Below are positions 47,435 to 59,610 of a DNA stretch of 64,000 nt, in pieces (within the stretch, counting starts at the first letter, position 1; each line of letters opens with the position of its first letter). The stretch lies in the NCBI GenBank assembly GCA_024741835.1, contig JAENRP010000127.1, positions 8,235 through 72,234 on the forward strand, read 5' to 3'. Origin of the DNA: Diplocarpon mali. Lineage: Eukaryota; Ascomycota; Leotiomycetes; Helotiales; Drepanopezizaceae. Below the pieces are notes generated by a model. It had not been told where the DNA came from, searched no databases, and saw nothing but the letters and a program-made list of their open reading frames with translations. Position numbers and translations under genes: made by a program.

Positions 47435-50400
47435 GAGGATGAGCCGGACTGGGGACGCGGCCATCAACCCCGAGTCGGGTTCGTCAATGGCCAGGACCGG
47501 CTTGCAGGCGCGACACATTCGGGTGGCGAGCACGGGGATGATTCAGATCCTCGTGACGAGCTTTCGGCCGAGGGGAGAAGAGTGAGAGACGAGAGGCTTC
47601 GGGATGGTGAGAAGGAAGGAAAGCTGTTCAGCTTCCGTGATGTGATCAGTGCCCAAGAGGATTTTCATCTCCGGAGACCTGGCCTCCCCTCCCAGGGCTG
47701 GCGAGGTGTGTTGGACGAAGAAGAGAGCGGGATCAAGAACGTGGAGAAGTGGCCGGCCAATATCGAGCGCAGAGAGAAGAGTGAGGAGGCTGAAGGTAAG
47801 AAACGGGACGGCGATGAGAGCGAGACCGGAAACCCTCAGAAGGCCGACAAAGGTAGAGGCAGAGACCAGGACGTGCCGCAGGAGCACGAGTGCAGACGTG
47901 AGAACGGCGCGAACAAACACCACGATGCTGGTGCCGGGTCACCTGGGAGCGATGATGCCTCGGAAGAGTCCAGCGGCGACGATGCAGTCAGATCCGAGTA
48001 CGGGGAGTTACGGGGGAAACCTTCTCCCCAAGAGGTCTCCTAGCTTCGGTCGGTGCAGCATGAAAGGGACTACCTCTACAACTTGAAGCAGAACGATGGG
48101 ACGGTCAAGTCGCCGGTCACTCGTCAGCACCCTCTCATCACAATTGATGAAGCCGATCAATGAAACCCGGACAATTGGATCCCACGGTCCTCGAATCTCA
48201 TCCGACGAGCAGGAGAGGTGCGTTCCCGGGGGCTCCCGTCGTAGCAATACTGATATGTGCAGCATCCTCTGAATGGAGAACCAAAGCTCACTCCGCCTGA
48301 GGGAGCTGAGCTGATGACTCCAAATCAATATCACCATGTCAGGAACCACGACGCGGTTCCGCGTGCGCTATGGGAGCTTCACAAACGTGAAGTGTCCGGG
48401 CTCGATATCGCCCAGAAACTGGTGATAGTAGTCGACGAGCTGACCGAGCGCTTTGACGCGATCCACATCGCGGTGGCTCTGGCCTGTGATGGTAAACGAC
48501 GGCCGGAGCTGAGTTGAACATGATCAAGCAATCGAAAGACTCCATCTGGGGCGGCGGCGCAGTCTCTGGCGCTTACTGGAGGTACTCTTCTCAATCGTGT
48601 TCTTCTGGTTGCTGGTGTGTCGTAGCGACTTGACCAAGGTCGACGACTGTGGGTCAGCCTTGACGGCGCCGACGAGCCACCCGAAGGAAAATACTCAACA
48701 TGTATCCCGCTGAGCTACGCAGTGGATCCAATGAATGATGTGATTCTTACCTATGCGATGAACGAGGTTCCGTTGCCCCCCGATCATGGCCACCCTGTTC
48801 GGGGAATTACTCCTGGCTTCGTCGGTGGCCGGTGTGTCAAATGGCTGCATAAGATCTGGGTCAGTGCAAAGGAGAATGACTCGCACTATCGTATCTGGGA
48901 CAACCGAGTTCTTCCTGCATTCATCGCGGAGAAAAGACGGCGAGTTTGCGAATATCGGATTCATGCACCCAAGCACCGCTCGCAACGAGCAGAACCTACA
49001 GAGTCTCATTATCAAGCCAGCTCACGGGGAGACGTCTCCCTTGACAGAGCACAGAGAGGAGAGACTTGCCAGCTGGAAGGAAATGCATACGAGGCTGGTA
49101 GTCATGAGGTTCAGAGAGTCCAAGTCTCGTTAGATGACGGCGACACTTGGCTGTACTGCCTACGCAAGTTTCCAGAGGCTCCGATCCGCCACGCTCACAA
49201 GTTCTGGAACTGGTTGCATTGGCATCTGGAGGTCGAGTTTGCTCATCAGGTTCGCTGCAAGCCCGTTATTGTTCGGTGTTTCAATGTTTTCAAGAACACC
49301 CAACCACGCGAGCCGCCGCGGAACACGATGGGCACGATGAACAACTGCTGCTCTACCGTGAAGCCAGAGATCCACGGAAGCTGATGGAATTGCAAGTATT
49401 CTGTTCCGTCACCCGGTGGAGCCTGGAACAAAAGATGGTGGTTGGATGAGGCTGTCCGAGTCGGAAAGGATCAACGAGGCAAAGCAGGCGGCTGGTGCGC
49501 CCGAGAAGCAACTTACACGACAGGAGATCGAGAAACACAACGAAGGCGACGATGGTCGGATCGTCGTCAACGGAAAGCTCTACGGCGCTACCAGTGTGCT
49601 TGAATGGCTCCCTGGTGGGAAACCAGCACTCATGGTCCATAAAGTCCAAGCCTGGCAAGCCACGACAGATGAGTTCGATTCTATTCACGATGAATACGCT
49701 CAACAAAAGCTCAATAGTCCGAGGGGAGTAAGCGGACTTGCACGCCTTCGAGTAACCGGCCGATAGTCCAGACGGCACCCTGGGCGTTGTGATAGAAAAA
49801 GCGGCGACTTTCATCAAAATGAATGCAGAAGAAGCCGGAGAGGAAGCGGCCTCGTCGAGGCCCAGCTCCTCCGACGTCATACTACCGAAGCACCGCTGGG
49901 TGGCTGTGAAGCTGTCCAAAGGCGTTGGCCTCTCTCGAGACACCCGCCGGTACACATTCAGCCACCCGGCACATCGTCCAAGCTGGGGCTGGAGACCTGC
50001 CAGCGTAACCAGTTTGGTTTCCACTTCAACGATCAGATGCTGGTGGAGAGTTACACACCTACGCGATCTCTGGGGAAGAGGACGGCACATTTGAGTTGGT
50101 GGTCAAGACATACTTCCCCGGCCAGCGCCAGCCCGGCGCAGCGATGAGCAACCCCCTCGACTTGCATGCCGATAGGCGCAGAGGTTGAGATGCGAGGCCC
50201 CACGGGCGAGATCTCCCACCGGGGACACGGCAAGTTTGTCATCGAAGGGCCAGAGCCTCTACAGCCTCCCCAAGGTTGCCCTCATTCCTGGGCGGATCCG
50301 GAATCACTCCCGGCTGTGCGTCGACCGCGCGCATGATGACTGCGAGCGACGACAAGACCCAACTGAGGGTCAAAGATGCCAACAAGAGCGAGGACGACAT

Positions 50401-50640
50401 CCTGCTCGCCACGGCGACCAGTTCAAGATGTGCCACGTGCTCAGCCATCCGAGCGATGCGTGGGAGGGGATTCGGGGGCATGTCGATGCAGATACTATCG
50501 CGCGCAATGCATTCTGCCCGGACGGGGGGAAGGAGAGTGTGGTGTTCTTGTGCGGGCCGCCGGCGACGATCCGCAAGGCCGCGCTGCCTGCGCTGAGAAA
50601 CTGGGGCTACAAGGAGGAAGAGGATTGCTTTGGCTGTTAG
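47435..50640 (+). pseudogene. niaD: nitrate reductase, near full-length but multiply disrupted
   Basis: Would have been the cytosolic NAD(P)H-dependent, molybdopterin-heme-FAD nitrate reductase. All domains appear in order across frames. The acidic N-terminal extension has FSFRDVISAQEDFH. The Mo-pterin domain has HPLITIDEADQ, PNQYHHVRNHDAVPR, VPLPPDHGHPVR and GFVGGRCVKWLHKIW. The dimerisation region has VSLDDGDTWLYCLRKFPEAP; the cytochrome b5 domain runs from about 49530 to 49720; FAD-binding sequence includes HRWVAVKLSK and RDTRRYTFS; the NAD domain has LGGSGITPG, VVFLCGPP and a C-terminal GWxY-like NWGYKEEEDCFGC. One normal intron survives (48218-48262). In-frame stops lie at 48041, 48161 and 48623. 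Frameshifts lie near 48510, 48583, 48935, 49050, 49390, 49770, 49975, 50060, 50160, 50275 and 50420. The heme-ligand His of HPGG is replaced (WLPGGK). It cannot encode a working enzyme. Confidence 0.9.
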
Positions 50641-52421
50641 CTTGACGTTGTTGTTGTTTTCTTTTTCTCTTTCTCTTCTGGCCTGCTTCTTCTTGGCTGG
50701 ACCGTCTTAGCCAGCGCCACTCCAACGGCCCTCGCACAATACGCATTACCAGACAGTGCTGTACAGTCACCCCGGGAACAGAGGAGGATTGAGTTGTACA
50801 AAAACCGGACCCGCGGACCAGAGCCCCTCCTCCCCGAGTGGCGGGCGTACCCTGGCAGCCCTAAGACCCAGACCGAAGACCTCGAGTACTCGTGCAGTGG
50901 TCTGTTATATCGGCTCGACTGGCCCTCGAGAATGGGCACCTCGTACGTCGGTGGTGCTCGGTAAGTAAGACTGGCGTGAATTGTTGAATGTCGTTGCGCG
51001 AGCTCCCAGTGTGTATTGTTCCCTCGAAGGCGACCGACCACACGAGCTCCCGTCTCCGTCCAGTTTCGGCGCGATCGAACCTCTGCTCCGGCTCTGTTCG
51101 CGGGGACTGTGCTGTGCGGTACAGGACTGTCGAGAAGCAATGCTTCCTCGGCCTGCTCGCAAACCTTTCCAACCTGGGATCTACGAGGCCGCAGAGGAAG
51201 TGATATCACGTGATACGTGCCGAAAAGGGGGCTCAGCCGAGACTGCTGCTCGACTCCGATTCCTCCTACGACTGGAGATGCAAAGACGTCGCTCGGATCT
51301 GGATCTGCTCGTGCGATGGCAACGGGGAGGGAGATGCCCGTCAAAGTCAGAGCGCCGTGAGAGACTCACCGGCTCCGCGGCGGCTCTCTCGTTTCTCGTC
51401 TCGCGTCTCGTCTCGCGTCTCTCGTCTGCTGGCCATGCCCTGCGGCGAGGCAAGGGTTATCGCTTGAACTCCTATCGTACGACATACATAACGCGGTCTC
51501 AGCACTCTGAATCAAAACATTGGCGGACACTGCGCCCCCACGGGCGTTCTCAGAAGGGGTCCACCCAGCTGCATGGCAGCAGCGGCAGCAACATCGAGTC
51601 CCCGATATCTGATGTGTCGACGCGCGGCATAGGACATTGTTTGTATTCTCAGCGCAGCACCCGCACGTTCCAGAGTTCCAGAGAATAGGCCCGCGGCCCA
51701 GGAAGCTTTTGTGTTTTCCTCTCTCTCCAAGGTCGACGCTGCAGCCAACCCCTCGGCTGTTCTGCATTGTTTGTTGCGCGTCGGGCTGTCACGCTTCGGC
51801 GCCAAGTAAACATCGGAATATGATAGATCTGGGTGAGACTGGCTCCACCTCAACGCCACACACGCCGCACCGTCTGCAAATACGAAGAGGAGACTCGACT
51901 CGACTCGTCCTCAGTCCCCGTTGCTGCCAACCCCAAATCCTCGCGACACAAGGGATGTTCATGTTCCAACGTCCTGCAGCAGGCGTTGCTTTGGGCGCCC
52001 GGTCATGTACGACGACCGCATAGGACGAGCAGAGGCACGATTGCAGGAAACTATTGTTGCTCCGGGGAACAGCCAGGCCGTTCCTGTGGGCGCAAGAGAT
52101 CCCATCTGACAGCTCGCGCGGCGTGCTGCACGGTCTTCCCATTTGCAGGCCGCGGGCCCTGCCTGCATTCATCGCGACGGATGCATATGTACCTCGAGAT
52201 CAAAATCGAACGAGAGGTTCTCGTCGCATATAACCACCAGACTCTGCTTCTCCCTAACGCGCACTAGACATTAGCAGACGGTGCGCTCGTTGCTATGTCC
52301 GTACTGATTTGCCCTCGCATCCGGTCTTGTGACAGCACGACGACGGCTTTGCTCGGTCTTGTGGAATTCCCGTCCTGGCCTACATTCCATCCCCCGTCGC
52401 CCTCCTGCTCCCCCTCCCACC
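50641..52421. other. no supported gene
   Basis: GC-rich DNA with overlapping frames on both strands but no motif. A short TCTCG/TCTCGCG simple repeat lies near 51385-51425. The right end should include the promoter of the next gene. Confidence 0.4.
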
Positions 52422-53627
52422 ATGAAGGTCTTGGTCTTCCGCAAGGATTTCTTCGTGCCATCGTCAGCGACAGCCGCCGCCGACCGAGATAACAAGACAC
52501 GCCTGCCCCCGGGGTCCTGCCGCCGGCGTCTCTCGCCTCCTCTGACCACGACCTTCTCCCGCAAGCACGTCGTCGCCAGCCCACCTTCGTCTCCACCCCC
52601 CCAGGCCAACAAGCACAACACCACCACCGGTCACATGGCATGTGCACGTCGGGAAGCCGCGTGCCAGCTCTCGTCCGAAGAGCTCTGGAGTCGCTACTCG
52701 GTGTCGACCGGCACGTCGGACGACGACTGGCTGATGGAGGATATCCTCGGACCCGACGAGTCCAACCCGCTCGGGAACAGCCACTCCAGCTGCGGGAGCT
52801 CCGTCTCGCAGCTCGACGACGAGGAGAGGATCTGGCGGAGGTACGACGCGCCCCAGAACCACCGCACCATCTCGCCCTTCTACCAACCCACCTCGACCCC
52901 GGTCCAAGCACGGGAGCAGGGCCACTATAGCGACAGTCGCAAGCTGCCATGTCGGGATCCAGATGAACTCCTCGACCCGGAGCATCTCCCCCCGCTCACG
53001 CGCTGCCAGGCAGTCCGATCTCCGCGCCGCAAACACCGGGCCGGGCCTCTGTCGCCGCCGCCGTCGTCCCACGCCAACAACTACCACGCCCTCCCACCAC
53101 ATCCGCCATCCACCGCCGAGTCCGGCACGGAGTACTACATCAAGTACCACTCCTGGCCGCTGCCCGACGCGCCTCTGCAGCCCACGCCTCGTCTTCGCGC
53201 GCGCGCCAATACCTCGCCCGACCCGGCCGCGCCCTCGGGCCGCCCGGCCAGCCGCCCGACCCGGCTCGGCACCTGCACCACGTTCGCCCCCGACTCCCGC
53301 CCCGGAGCCGCGGCGCCGGTGACGCCGCCGCCCTCCGCCTGCTCGGCGCCTTCGTCGCCCTCGTCGCCGCTCTTCGCGCCCGTTCCGTCCCTGATGGACC
53401 TGATGGCCGTCGAGACCTCGGCCTTCTCCGACGACGAGGACGACGATGACGTCCCGCGGCTGTGCCACCGGATGAAGACCGCGCTGCAGCTCGGGAAGGC
53501 GAGCGCGAGTCTGGCCGTCGCGGGCGAGAAGCTGCCCGTCGAGAAGGCGAAGAGGACGAAGCCGCGGCGCAGCTGGAGCGGGGTCCTGAACTCCCTGCTC
53601 AAGGGCAAGAAAGGCGCTACCTTGTGA
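52422..53627 (+). CDS. Ser/Pro-rich protein of unknown function
   Basis: Uninterrupted frame of 401 residues beginning MKVLVFRKDFFVPSS at an ATG in good context (CCACCATGA). No known domain. Notable parts: ELWSRYSVSTGTSDDDWLME with an acidic patch, a repeated bulky-aromatic segment EERIWRRYDAP, EYYIKYHSWPLPDAPLQPTP, a Pro/Ala/Ser-rich stretch, an acidic SDDEDDDDVP, and a basic C-terminus SWSGVLNSLLKGKKG. It is probably intrinsically disordered with short linear motifs; nuclear or signalling roles are guesses. A long frame exists on the opposite strand over the same region, a usual consequence of high GC third positions. Codon use and start context favour the plus strand. Confidence 0.65.
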   Translation: MKVLVFRKDFFVPSSATAAADRDNKTRLPPGSCRRRLSPPLTTTFSRKHVVASPPSSPPPQANKHNTTTGHMACARREAACQLSSEELWSRYSVSTGTSDDDWLMEDILGPDESNPLGNSHSSCGSSVSQLDDEERIWRRYDAPQNHRTISPFYQPTSTPVQAREQGHYSDSRKLPCRDPDELLDPEHLPPLTRCQAVRSPRRKHRAGPLSPPPSSHANNYHALPPHPPSTAESGTEYYIKYHSWPLPDAPLQPTPRLRARANTSPDPAAPSGRPASRPTRLGTCTTFAPDSRPGAAAPVTPPPSACSAPSSPSSPLFAPVPSLMDLMAVETSAFSDDEDDDDVPRLCHRMKTALQLGKASASLAVAGEKLPVEKAKRTKPRRSWSGVLNSLLKGKKGATL

Positions 53628-53945
53628 CGGGGAGAGGGACAAAATTCCATACCTGGTTGACTCCCGCGGGCGGCCGAGTGGCCTTGGATCTACCAAGAGG
53701 GGTAGGAGAAAAATCAAGCATGAAACCCGTGCTTCGGGGATCGGGCAGCATTGGGCGGGAGGGGAAAAGGATGTTGTAACGATTTGACGAGATCTGACGA
53801 TATGCACCGCCTTTCCTTCTGACCTAACGATGACGTATCGATGAAGACATGTTAGGGATCTCTGGGATGGGACGGGACGGGGAAATAGAGGGAGAATGGG
53901 ATGGGTGAATGTTGTGCGTACACTTGTCTGCGAAGATGGGGGAGG

Positions 53946-53975
53946 GATAGAGGATAGAGGATAGAGGATAGAGGA
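53946..53975. repeat. GATAGAG microsatellite
   Basis: About four direct copies of the 7-mer gatagag, downstream of the Ser/Pro-rich protein gene. Confidence 0.75.
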
Positions 53976-54652
53976 TGGCTCTGAGGATGGTTATGCGGAC
54001 GGCTACGAGGATGGATATGGGGAGGAACGTGACATGAAAACAATAGATGTATTATGATGGGGACAAAAAGGAACATTCTTACCTTCCCTCCCTCCCTTTT
54101 CTTTTCCTCTTCAATCTTTATAGAAGCGCGTTTCTTCTGATAAGTAGCGTGACTGTTGAAACTCTTATGATATAGCAGTCATCTCTGTTAGTATTTTAAG
54201 GATTGCTATCTGCACCTGCGCTACGCTCGTAGTGCCTAAATAGTTACATACCATGGGAATGAATGCACATAGGTCACGGCATGTAATGTAAGTTATTGAC
54301 TCTCATTATCACACCCTTGGAATTTATCAATAATGACTTAATCGTATTCCATTCAATATTACCCAAGATAACTTGAAGCATCTGAATAGAGATCCAATAC
54401 AGCTGAAATTCTGAAGGTACTTGTAGAGCTGTAAATCTGGGAGTTCTCGAAGTAGGGAATAGAAGCCTGTCCCTTCAAATCTAACTATACAACTGAGCTC
54501 CCAAGTAAATTTGCTCCGTGGATCACTCCAGGGGCTAGTTACACGAGCAGATCCTCAGAGCCTGAGGGTTCTCACTGCGCAACAGTATTCTCAGAAACTT
54601 TGGTACGTATTTTGGTAAGAAACGATACTTTTTCGGGTTATTACGTCTATTC

Positions 54653-54970
54653 CTATCGGTACGCAGACTACTCTAGTGGACGCTCGCTCCCCTTATTCCT
54701 AGGATCATCCTGTGATTGTATATCGTATGGAGTCAGGCAGGTTTCGTAGGGACCTCGGACGGGTTTCTGGCCGAGGGCCTCGCCGGGTATGGCATTCGTA
54801 GGCTTGGGGGAATATAGAGGGGGAGACGATTTAGGGGTGTAGAAGCATAATAACGGCCCTCTATAGAAGGGCAGGCTTTACAATACAACCATACTTTGAC
54901 AAGCTCATTCTACTTTATTTCATGGTGAAATATCGATACCGGTACTGCACCTACAACTCCTTACGTGAGT
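54653..54970 (+). repeat. LTR-like dispersed repeat, better-preserved copy
   Basis: Shares its order of blocks with 41120-41440 (GGTACGCAGA, TTCCTAGGATCATCCT, CTCGGACGGGTTTCTGGCCG, ATTCGTAGGCTTG, GGCAGGCTTTACAATACAA, AATATCGATACCGGTACTGC). This copy retains more G/C, so it is younger or was spared from RIP. No coding region is attached. Possible solo LTR. Confidence 0.55.
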
Positions 54971-57900
54971 TATCTCCTGTAGGTACCTCCACATCGATGA
55001 ATTTAATCATGTTTAAATCAATACATCCTTCAGCTGTGGGGTAAGAGCTTGGTGAATTGGATTAGCGGTGGGCTTGGAAAGCAATATCTGGAGGTGGGTT
55101 TTTTTTATCATTGAGAATGAGTATGAGAGTCAAAGTGATAGGGAGGAAGGATTCCATCCTCGGCGTCGAGACAGGTAGGTGTTAGGATCTCGAATTCCAC
55201 CAGCTGTCACTGGCATATCCTGCTTCTGAGTCTACTTGTTTTCTTCCAGCGCAGTGGCTTGCAGGTAATACTGCGAGAATCCGGCGGGCGGCGATGTTTT
55301 TTATTTGAGTGAGTGGAATCATTGAACTAGTATAACGAAAAGGGATCTTATGAGCGGGTGTTTTACCACTCGTGTCAAGGTTATGATTTCGGGCAAGTTC
55401 TCTGTCTATTTTGACGTCCCAACTTCTGACCAGTAGTATGAGATCCTACGCGGAGACAGTATTATCGCGTTATCTACAAGACTCTCTTGTATCGAACATA
55501 TTATTTACAAAATTTGGTGTGTGGTATGTACGTATTATGATGGTTGTGATATCGTCAAGTGCTGGTGATAAGAATCAGCGGATTTTTTGGTGCTTTTCAC
55601 CACCGATTTAGCTGACCCAGAAACGGAAACAGAGAAATCGTAACTCTCTCTCTAAACTGTTCGTGGCTTGGTTTGGCAGCTGCCGCGACTTTGGCCTAGG
55701 AGGAGTAAACATCCCTAGCTACTAAGGAGCTCGTCCTGAGAACAATGCAGTACTGCGTTATAATTTCACCATACAACCCGCCCTGATACTATTCAAGAGC
55801 GCTGACGATAATAGTTAGAATTCCGGAATTCCTACAGACCTAACAGGCTATTCTTATGCTTTAATTTTACGGCCTTGCTCTACTATTCGTAGTAGAATAT
55901 TCGTAATTTTGCTTCCAAACGCAGACGGTTCTCTTCCTATTTGTGTACATTCTACTATAACAGATATCTTCTTATAGAAGCCACACGCACCAGCAATGCG
56001 GCCGAACATTCTCGTACCGTTGTTACGGACGCTATCATTGTTTCGAGGACCAGGCGGGTCGTCCTGGTATGGCTGCTCGGGGGAGGGTCTTTCGGACAAA
56101 ACGCCGATATACATCAACCCGCGTTCGCCGGACCGATTCACACGACGTCTCTGTACATCTGCAAACATTAGCCAAGCCACCAAGCATATCTGAGTGAAGG
56201 GTAACGTACAATGCTCTCTAGTACAAAGCGCCTCTTCACCACACATACTGTACACCTAAATTTCCTTTCCGATGGGCGTAACTGCTTATCGTACCGAGCT
56301 TTATGCTTCGGGCTGAATAAGTAATAGACAGCGCTCTCTAACATCGACATACTTCGAGCAAGACTATGTATTTCGTCTATAGGCAGCGCAGAAGCAATCG
56401 TACCTATGGTAATCGATGATTCAAGTTGCCTCGCACTTGGGCTACTCGAAGCAGGTGGCAGAAGTCATAGTAGCGCGATCTTTGTACCTTCAACGCTAAG
56501 CGAAAGGACAGTGTAATTGCTTGCAATAACAGCTTGGTAAGAATCTGAAAAAAGTGAGCGTCGATTGACTTTAAAGGGTTCGCTATCTACAACCTATTTC
56601 CTTGCTCGCAAGCGGGCGGCTTGTTCCTGCGATGCTTGTCTCCTTTCTTGCTCTCGCAAGAAACCAATGCCCAAGAGGAACATTGCCCAGGATAGCATTT
56701 TAATCCTAACCCAGTGGTAGATTACAGGGGTGTGTAACTTGGGGAGATTTTGGGGCTGGAGCGATTCGAAAATCGGACATTCTGAGGAAGAGGGACACTC
56801 AAAAAGCTAGAGACCACCACTATTAGTAATAAATTAGACAAATTTAATGCAAGCTATGAAGCGGCAAGATACGATATCCAAGAAGAGTGCCTGTCGCGTT
56901 CTCGACTATATTTCCAAGTGTTATTCTGGTATCATTCCGGGTTCAAGTTCATACTACAACACGCGGGGAAATAAAGACTGTATCAGTCCTCGGCTCGTAA
57001 AGCTGGGAAAGTAAAGCCCAGGCACGGAGAACCAAAGCTACAGTCTACATGTGACGAGCCAACATGTTCCGAGCTTATACTAAGCCACTAGATCAAGATA
57101 AAAGATAATGCGCGGAAGAATAAAGGCGACGCGGAGAAGAGCTGACTTGCCAGAACCTACACCCGGTGCAGCAGAGCGTACAGTGCGGGAACTTGGTGTG
57201 GGTCTTGGTTGACGGTTGTGTATATGTAACCAGTTTCCGACATTTCCTCGTCGGCCTGAGATAATTTGCGAGACTCGCGCTGGAACGATGGTTTTCATAC
57301 ATGCTGGAAACGGCGAGCAGCTGGTTGAAATGCGTGTCGCTCAGCGAGATGTATTCCGGAAATGGGGACTCTGTAAGTCGGCTGATAGCAGGAGCGGGTG
57401 TATTTGTGGGATCAGGGGGGCGGTCGGTGTGCTCCACAGCGCTGAGTAGAGTCGCAGCAGGGTAGATGTACGGATCTAGAGGCATGCCTAGAGACACAAG
57501 TGAGATGGAAGATGAACTGCTGTGGGTAGATGGCGCAAAAGAACAGCTCACAGGAGATTCCATTCTGTGGAGGAGTCGATGCATAGAAAGTCCACCGGTG
57601 CTAGCAGGCGGAAGAGGAGTTGAGAGTCCCAAAGTTGTGTCTGGAACATCAGTCACAGTTTAGCTGTTTTTTCTTTTGAATAAAAACTTGGGGCATAAGC
57701 ACCAGCTATCACAAGCGTTGCGCCCAAGGCGGCCGAGAAGATCTTGGTGAAGGAGAGCAGTGGACTTGAAGGTGGCTGCACACTTCCCGTCACACTATGA
57801 GGCCAGTCGGTCCAAGGGGGTTCGAAATTGACCGTGCGAAAGCACCCCGAACGAAATCTGGCGTAGATTCGACTATAGAATCTGTAACGAACGAGGTGAA

Positions 57901-59610
57901 GTAGATCGAGACACCAGGCTGTGAAACTGAGCTTGATGGACAAATGTATCTAGAGGGAGTCAAGTGCCTACGACTAAGATCTACTGATCAGAGGATCTGG
58001 AAACCGAGACTACCTTACAAGAAGAGAGAGACGTTTTACGAAGGACTCTCTATTCGCCATCGAAAGGGATATCGGAGAACCTAATGTTAAAGAAGTAATA
58101 TTCTGAAGTCACCAAGCTACATTGAACATCCGAGGAATTGAAGTCCGTGAAATTGGTTATTCGGAAGCAGTAAGATTAACATTATCTGTCTTGGTTGTTG
58201 TCAGAGAACTTGGCACCAAGGTACTGGTGAGGGCTCTGTAGTGATGCATCCATGACTTGTGTTTCGGGCTATGTTTACGTCTGGGTGGGGCTGCTCAGGG
58301 GCTCGCTTATCTAGCATTGTCCTGATTTTATGCCCTTCAGCAAACCATTGAAGTGGTATACTCCAAGTGGTGCACCTGCAAAACATTGGAAACATCTACA
58401 ATATATCAAGTCGCTGGATCTGCAGAAGTTCTTTTGGAAGTTCACCATTGAATACTTTGTATAGAATGCTCTCCACAACCAAGCCAAGTAACCCTAACTC
58501 AACGTCACAATTTGTCCGGTGCGAGTTTGCGCTGGCCCATTTCCGTTCCCTAGTTGATTAAACCTAGCTGGATGAAGCTTTCTATACTCAAGATTCACCA
58601 TCACCTCCTATTTCCACGCCTCCCTGACACCTCGAAAAAATCAAACTCGTAGTTGATGAAATGTCCGTCTTCAAACCCTTGATATTTTTTTCCACTGCTA
58701 ATGCTAATATCGCGTTTTATAGCCACCAGTAGCTCCAATCTATTTTCAATCAAACTGTGCTCGATGTGTCGCTCCTACCTATCAACGCGGCAAGGGAAGC
58801 TGCTTCTCTGCTTCTAAAACAGCGGATCTGAAGACACTCGCATGTTGGCCGTTCCCCCCCTCGAATATCAAATAGGTAAAAGCTCGAAACGGCCTCGTAG
58901 ATAGGTGTGGGCAAAACTGAAGGACAATATGAAAAGCTCGAGTTCGCTCGTTCAGCTCGATGAGGGTACTTGACCTTTTCATGGCGCAGGCCCCCTGTCA
59001 CAGCAAGTCACAACCAGAATCACCATCGGCACTCACCTACTCTACAAATAATAGCTGAAACGTCGCTTGAGATCATAGATCGACGGTCGGGTTTTGGATC
59101 CTGGGATCTGGATTATCGAATCCATTATTTTACGTTTAGAAGAGTTTAGTACCAAGGCAGTGAGTGAGAGGACACCCAGTGTGAAATTGATCCAATATCA
59201 TCAGCGTGGGTTAAGGATAAATAGACTCGGCAGAGGAGCATCACCGAGCAGGTACAAGTCAAAGACAAGAGCCAAAATGAAAATAGGAACCAGCGTCAAT
59301 TCTTCTATACAGGTCCAGTTCTTCCCTCAGTTGTATGTACCATCTATCTTACATCCATTGCCGATTCTTTTCCAGGCCCAATCCAAAACGCCAAAATCAG
59401 AAAGACCCTTTGGTCTGATATCTATTAAACATGCCCTCGTACAGTGTTGATCTCGTATATACGTGAAAAAGAACCTTGTTCTCATATCCACACAGCCATA
59501 AACATCATTAAATGTATCATATCAATCCGCCCGTTCAGCGTACATCCGTGAATCGTAAATGCCGTCACTTATATCTTTCACTCGTCACACGTTAATGTCA
59601 GTCATTATGC

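Larger units (their letters stand above)
53628..59610. other. long gene-poor interval, partly AT-rich
   Basis: From about 54.1 kb the DNA becomes AT-rich, with the second LTR-like copy at 54653-54970. A 7-base microsatellite (GATAGAG, about four units) lies at 53946-53975. Near 57093-57943 a minus-strand frame pair (one with a hydrophobic segment around SFTKIFSAALGATLVIAGAY) looks weakly protein-like but has no usable start or domain. Nothing else is supported up to the DUF3433 gene. Confidence 0.4.

Noticed and set aside
47543..47923. Hydrophobic minus-strand frame resembling a membrane protein
   Set aside because: It is the antisense shadow of the acidic nitrate reductase N-terminal region, whose plus-strand similarity is much clearer.
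48583..48625. Intron reading GT..TAG in the nitrate reductase
   Set aside because: Read one frame over, the segment gives LLNRVLLVAGVS, matching conserved coding sequence, so it is a frameshift plus stop and not an intron.
52464..53807. 447-codon minus-strand frame
   Set aside because: It mirrors the plus-strand 401-residue gene; high GC third positions keep the antisense frame open, and its composition is Arg/Gly-rich and motif-free.
57093..57943. Two consecutive minus-strand frames with one hydrophobic segment
   Set aside because: Separated by a stop, no ATG at the upstream end, no splice sites that join them and no recognised domain.
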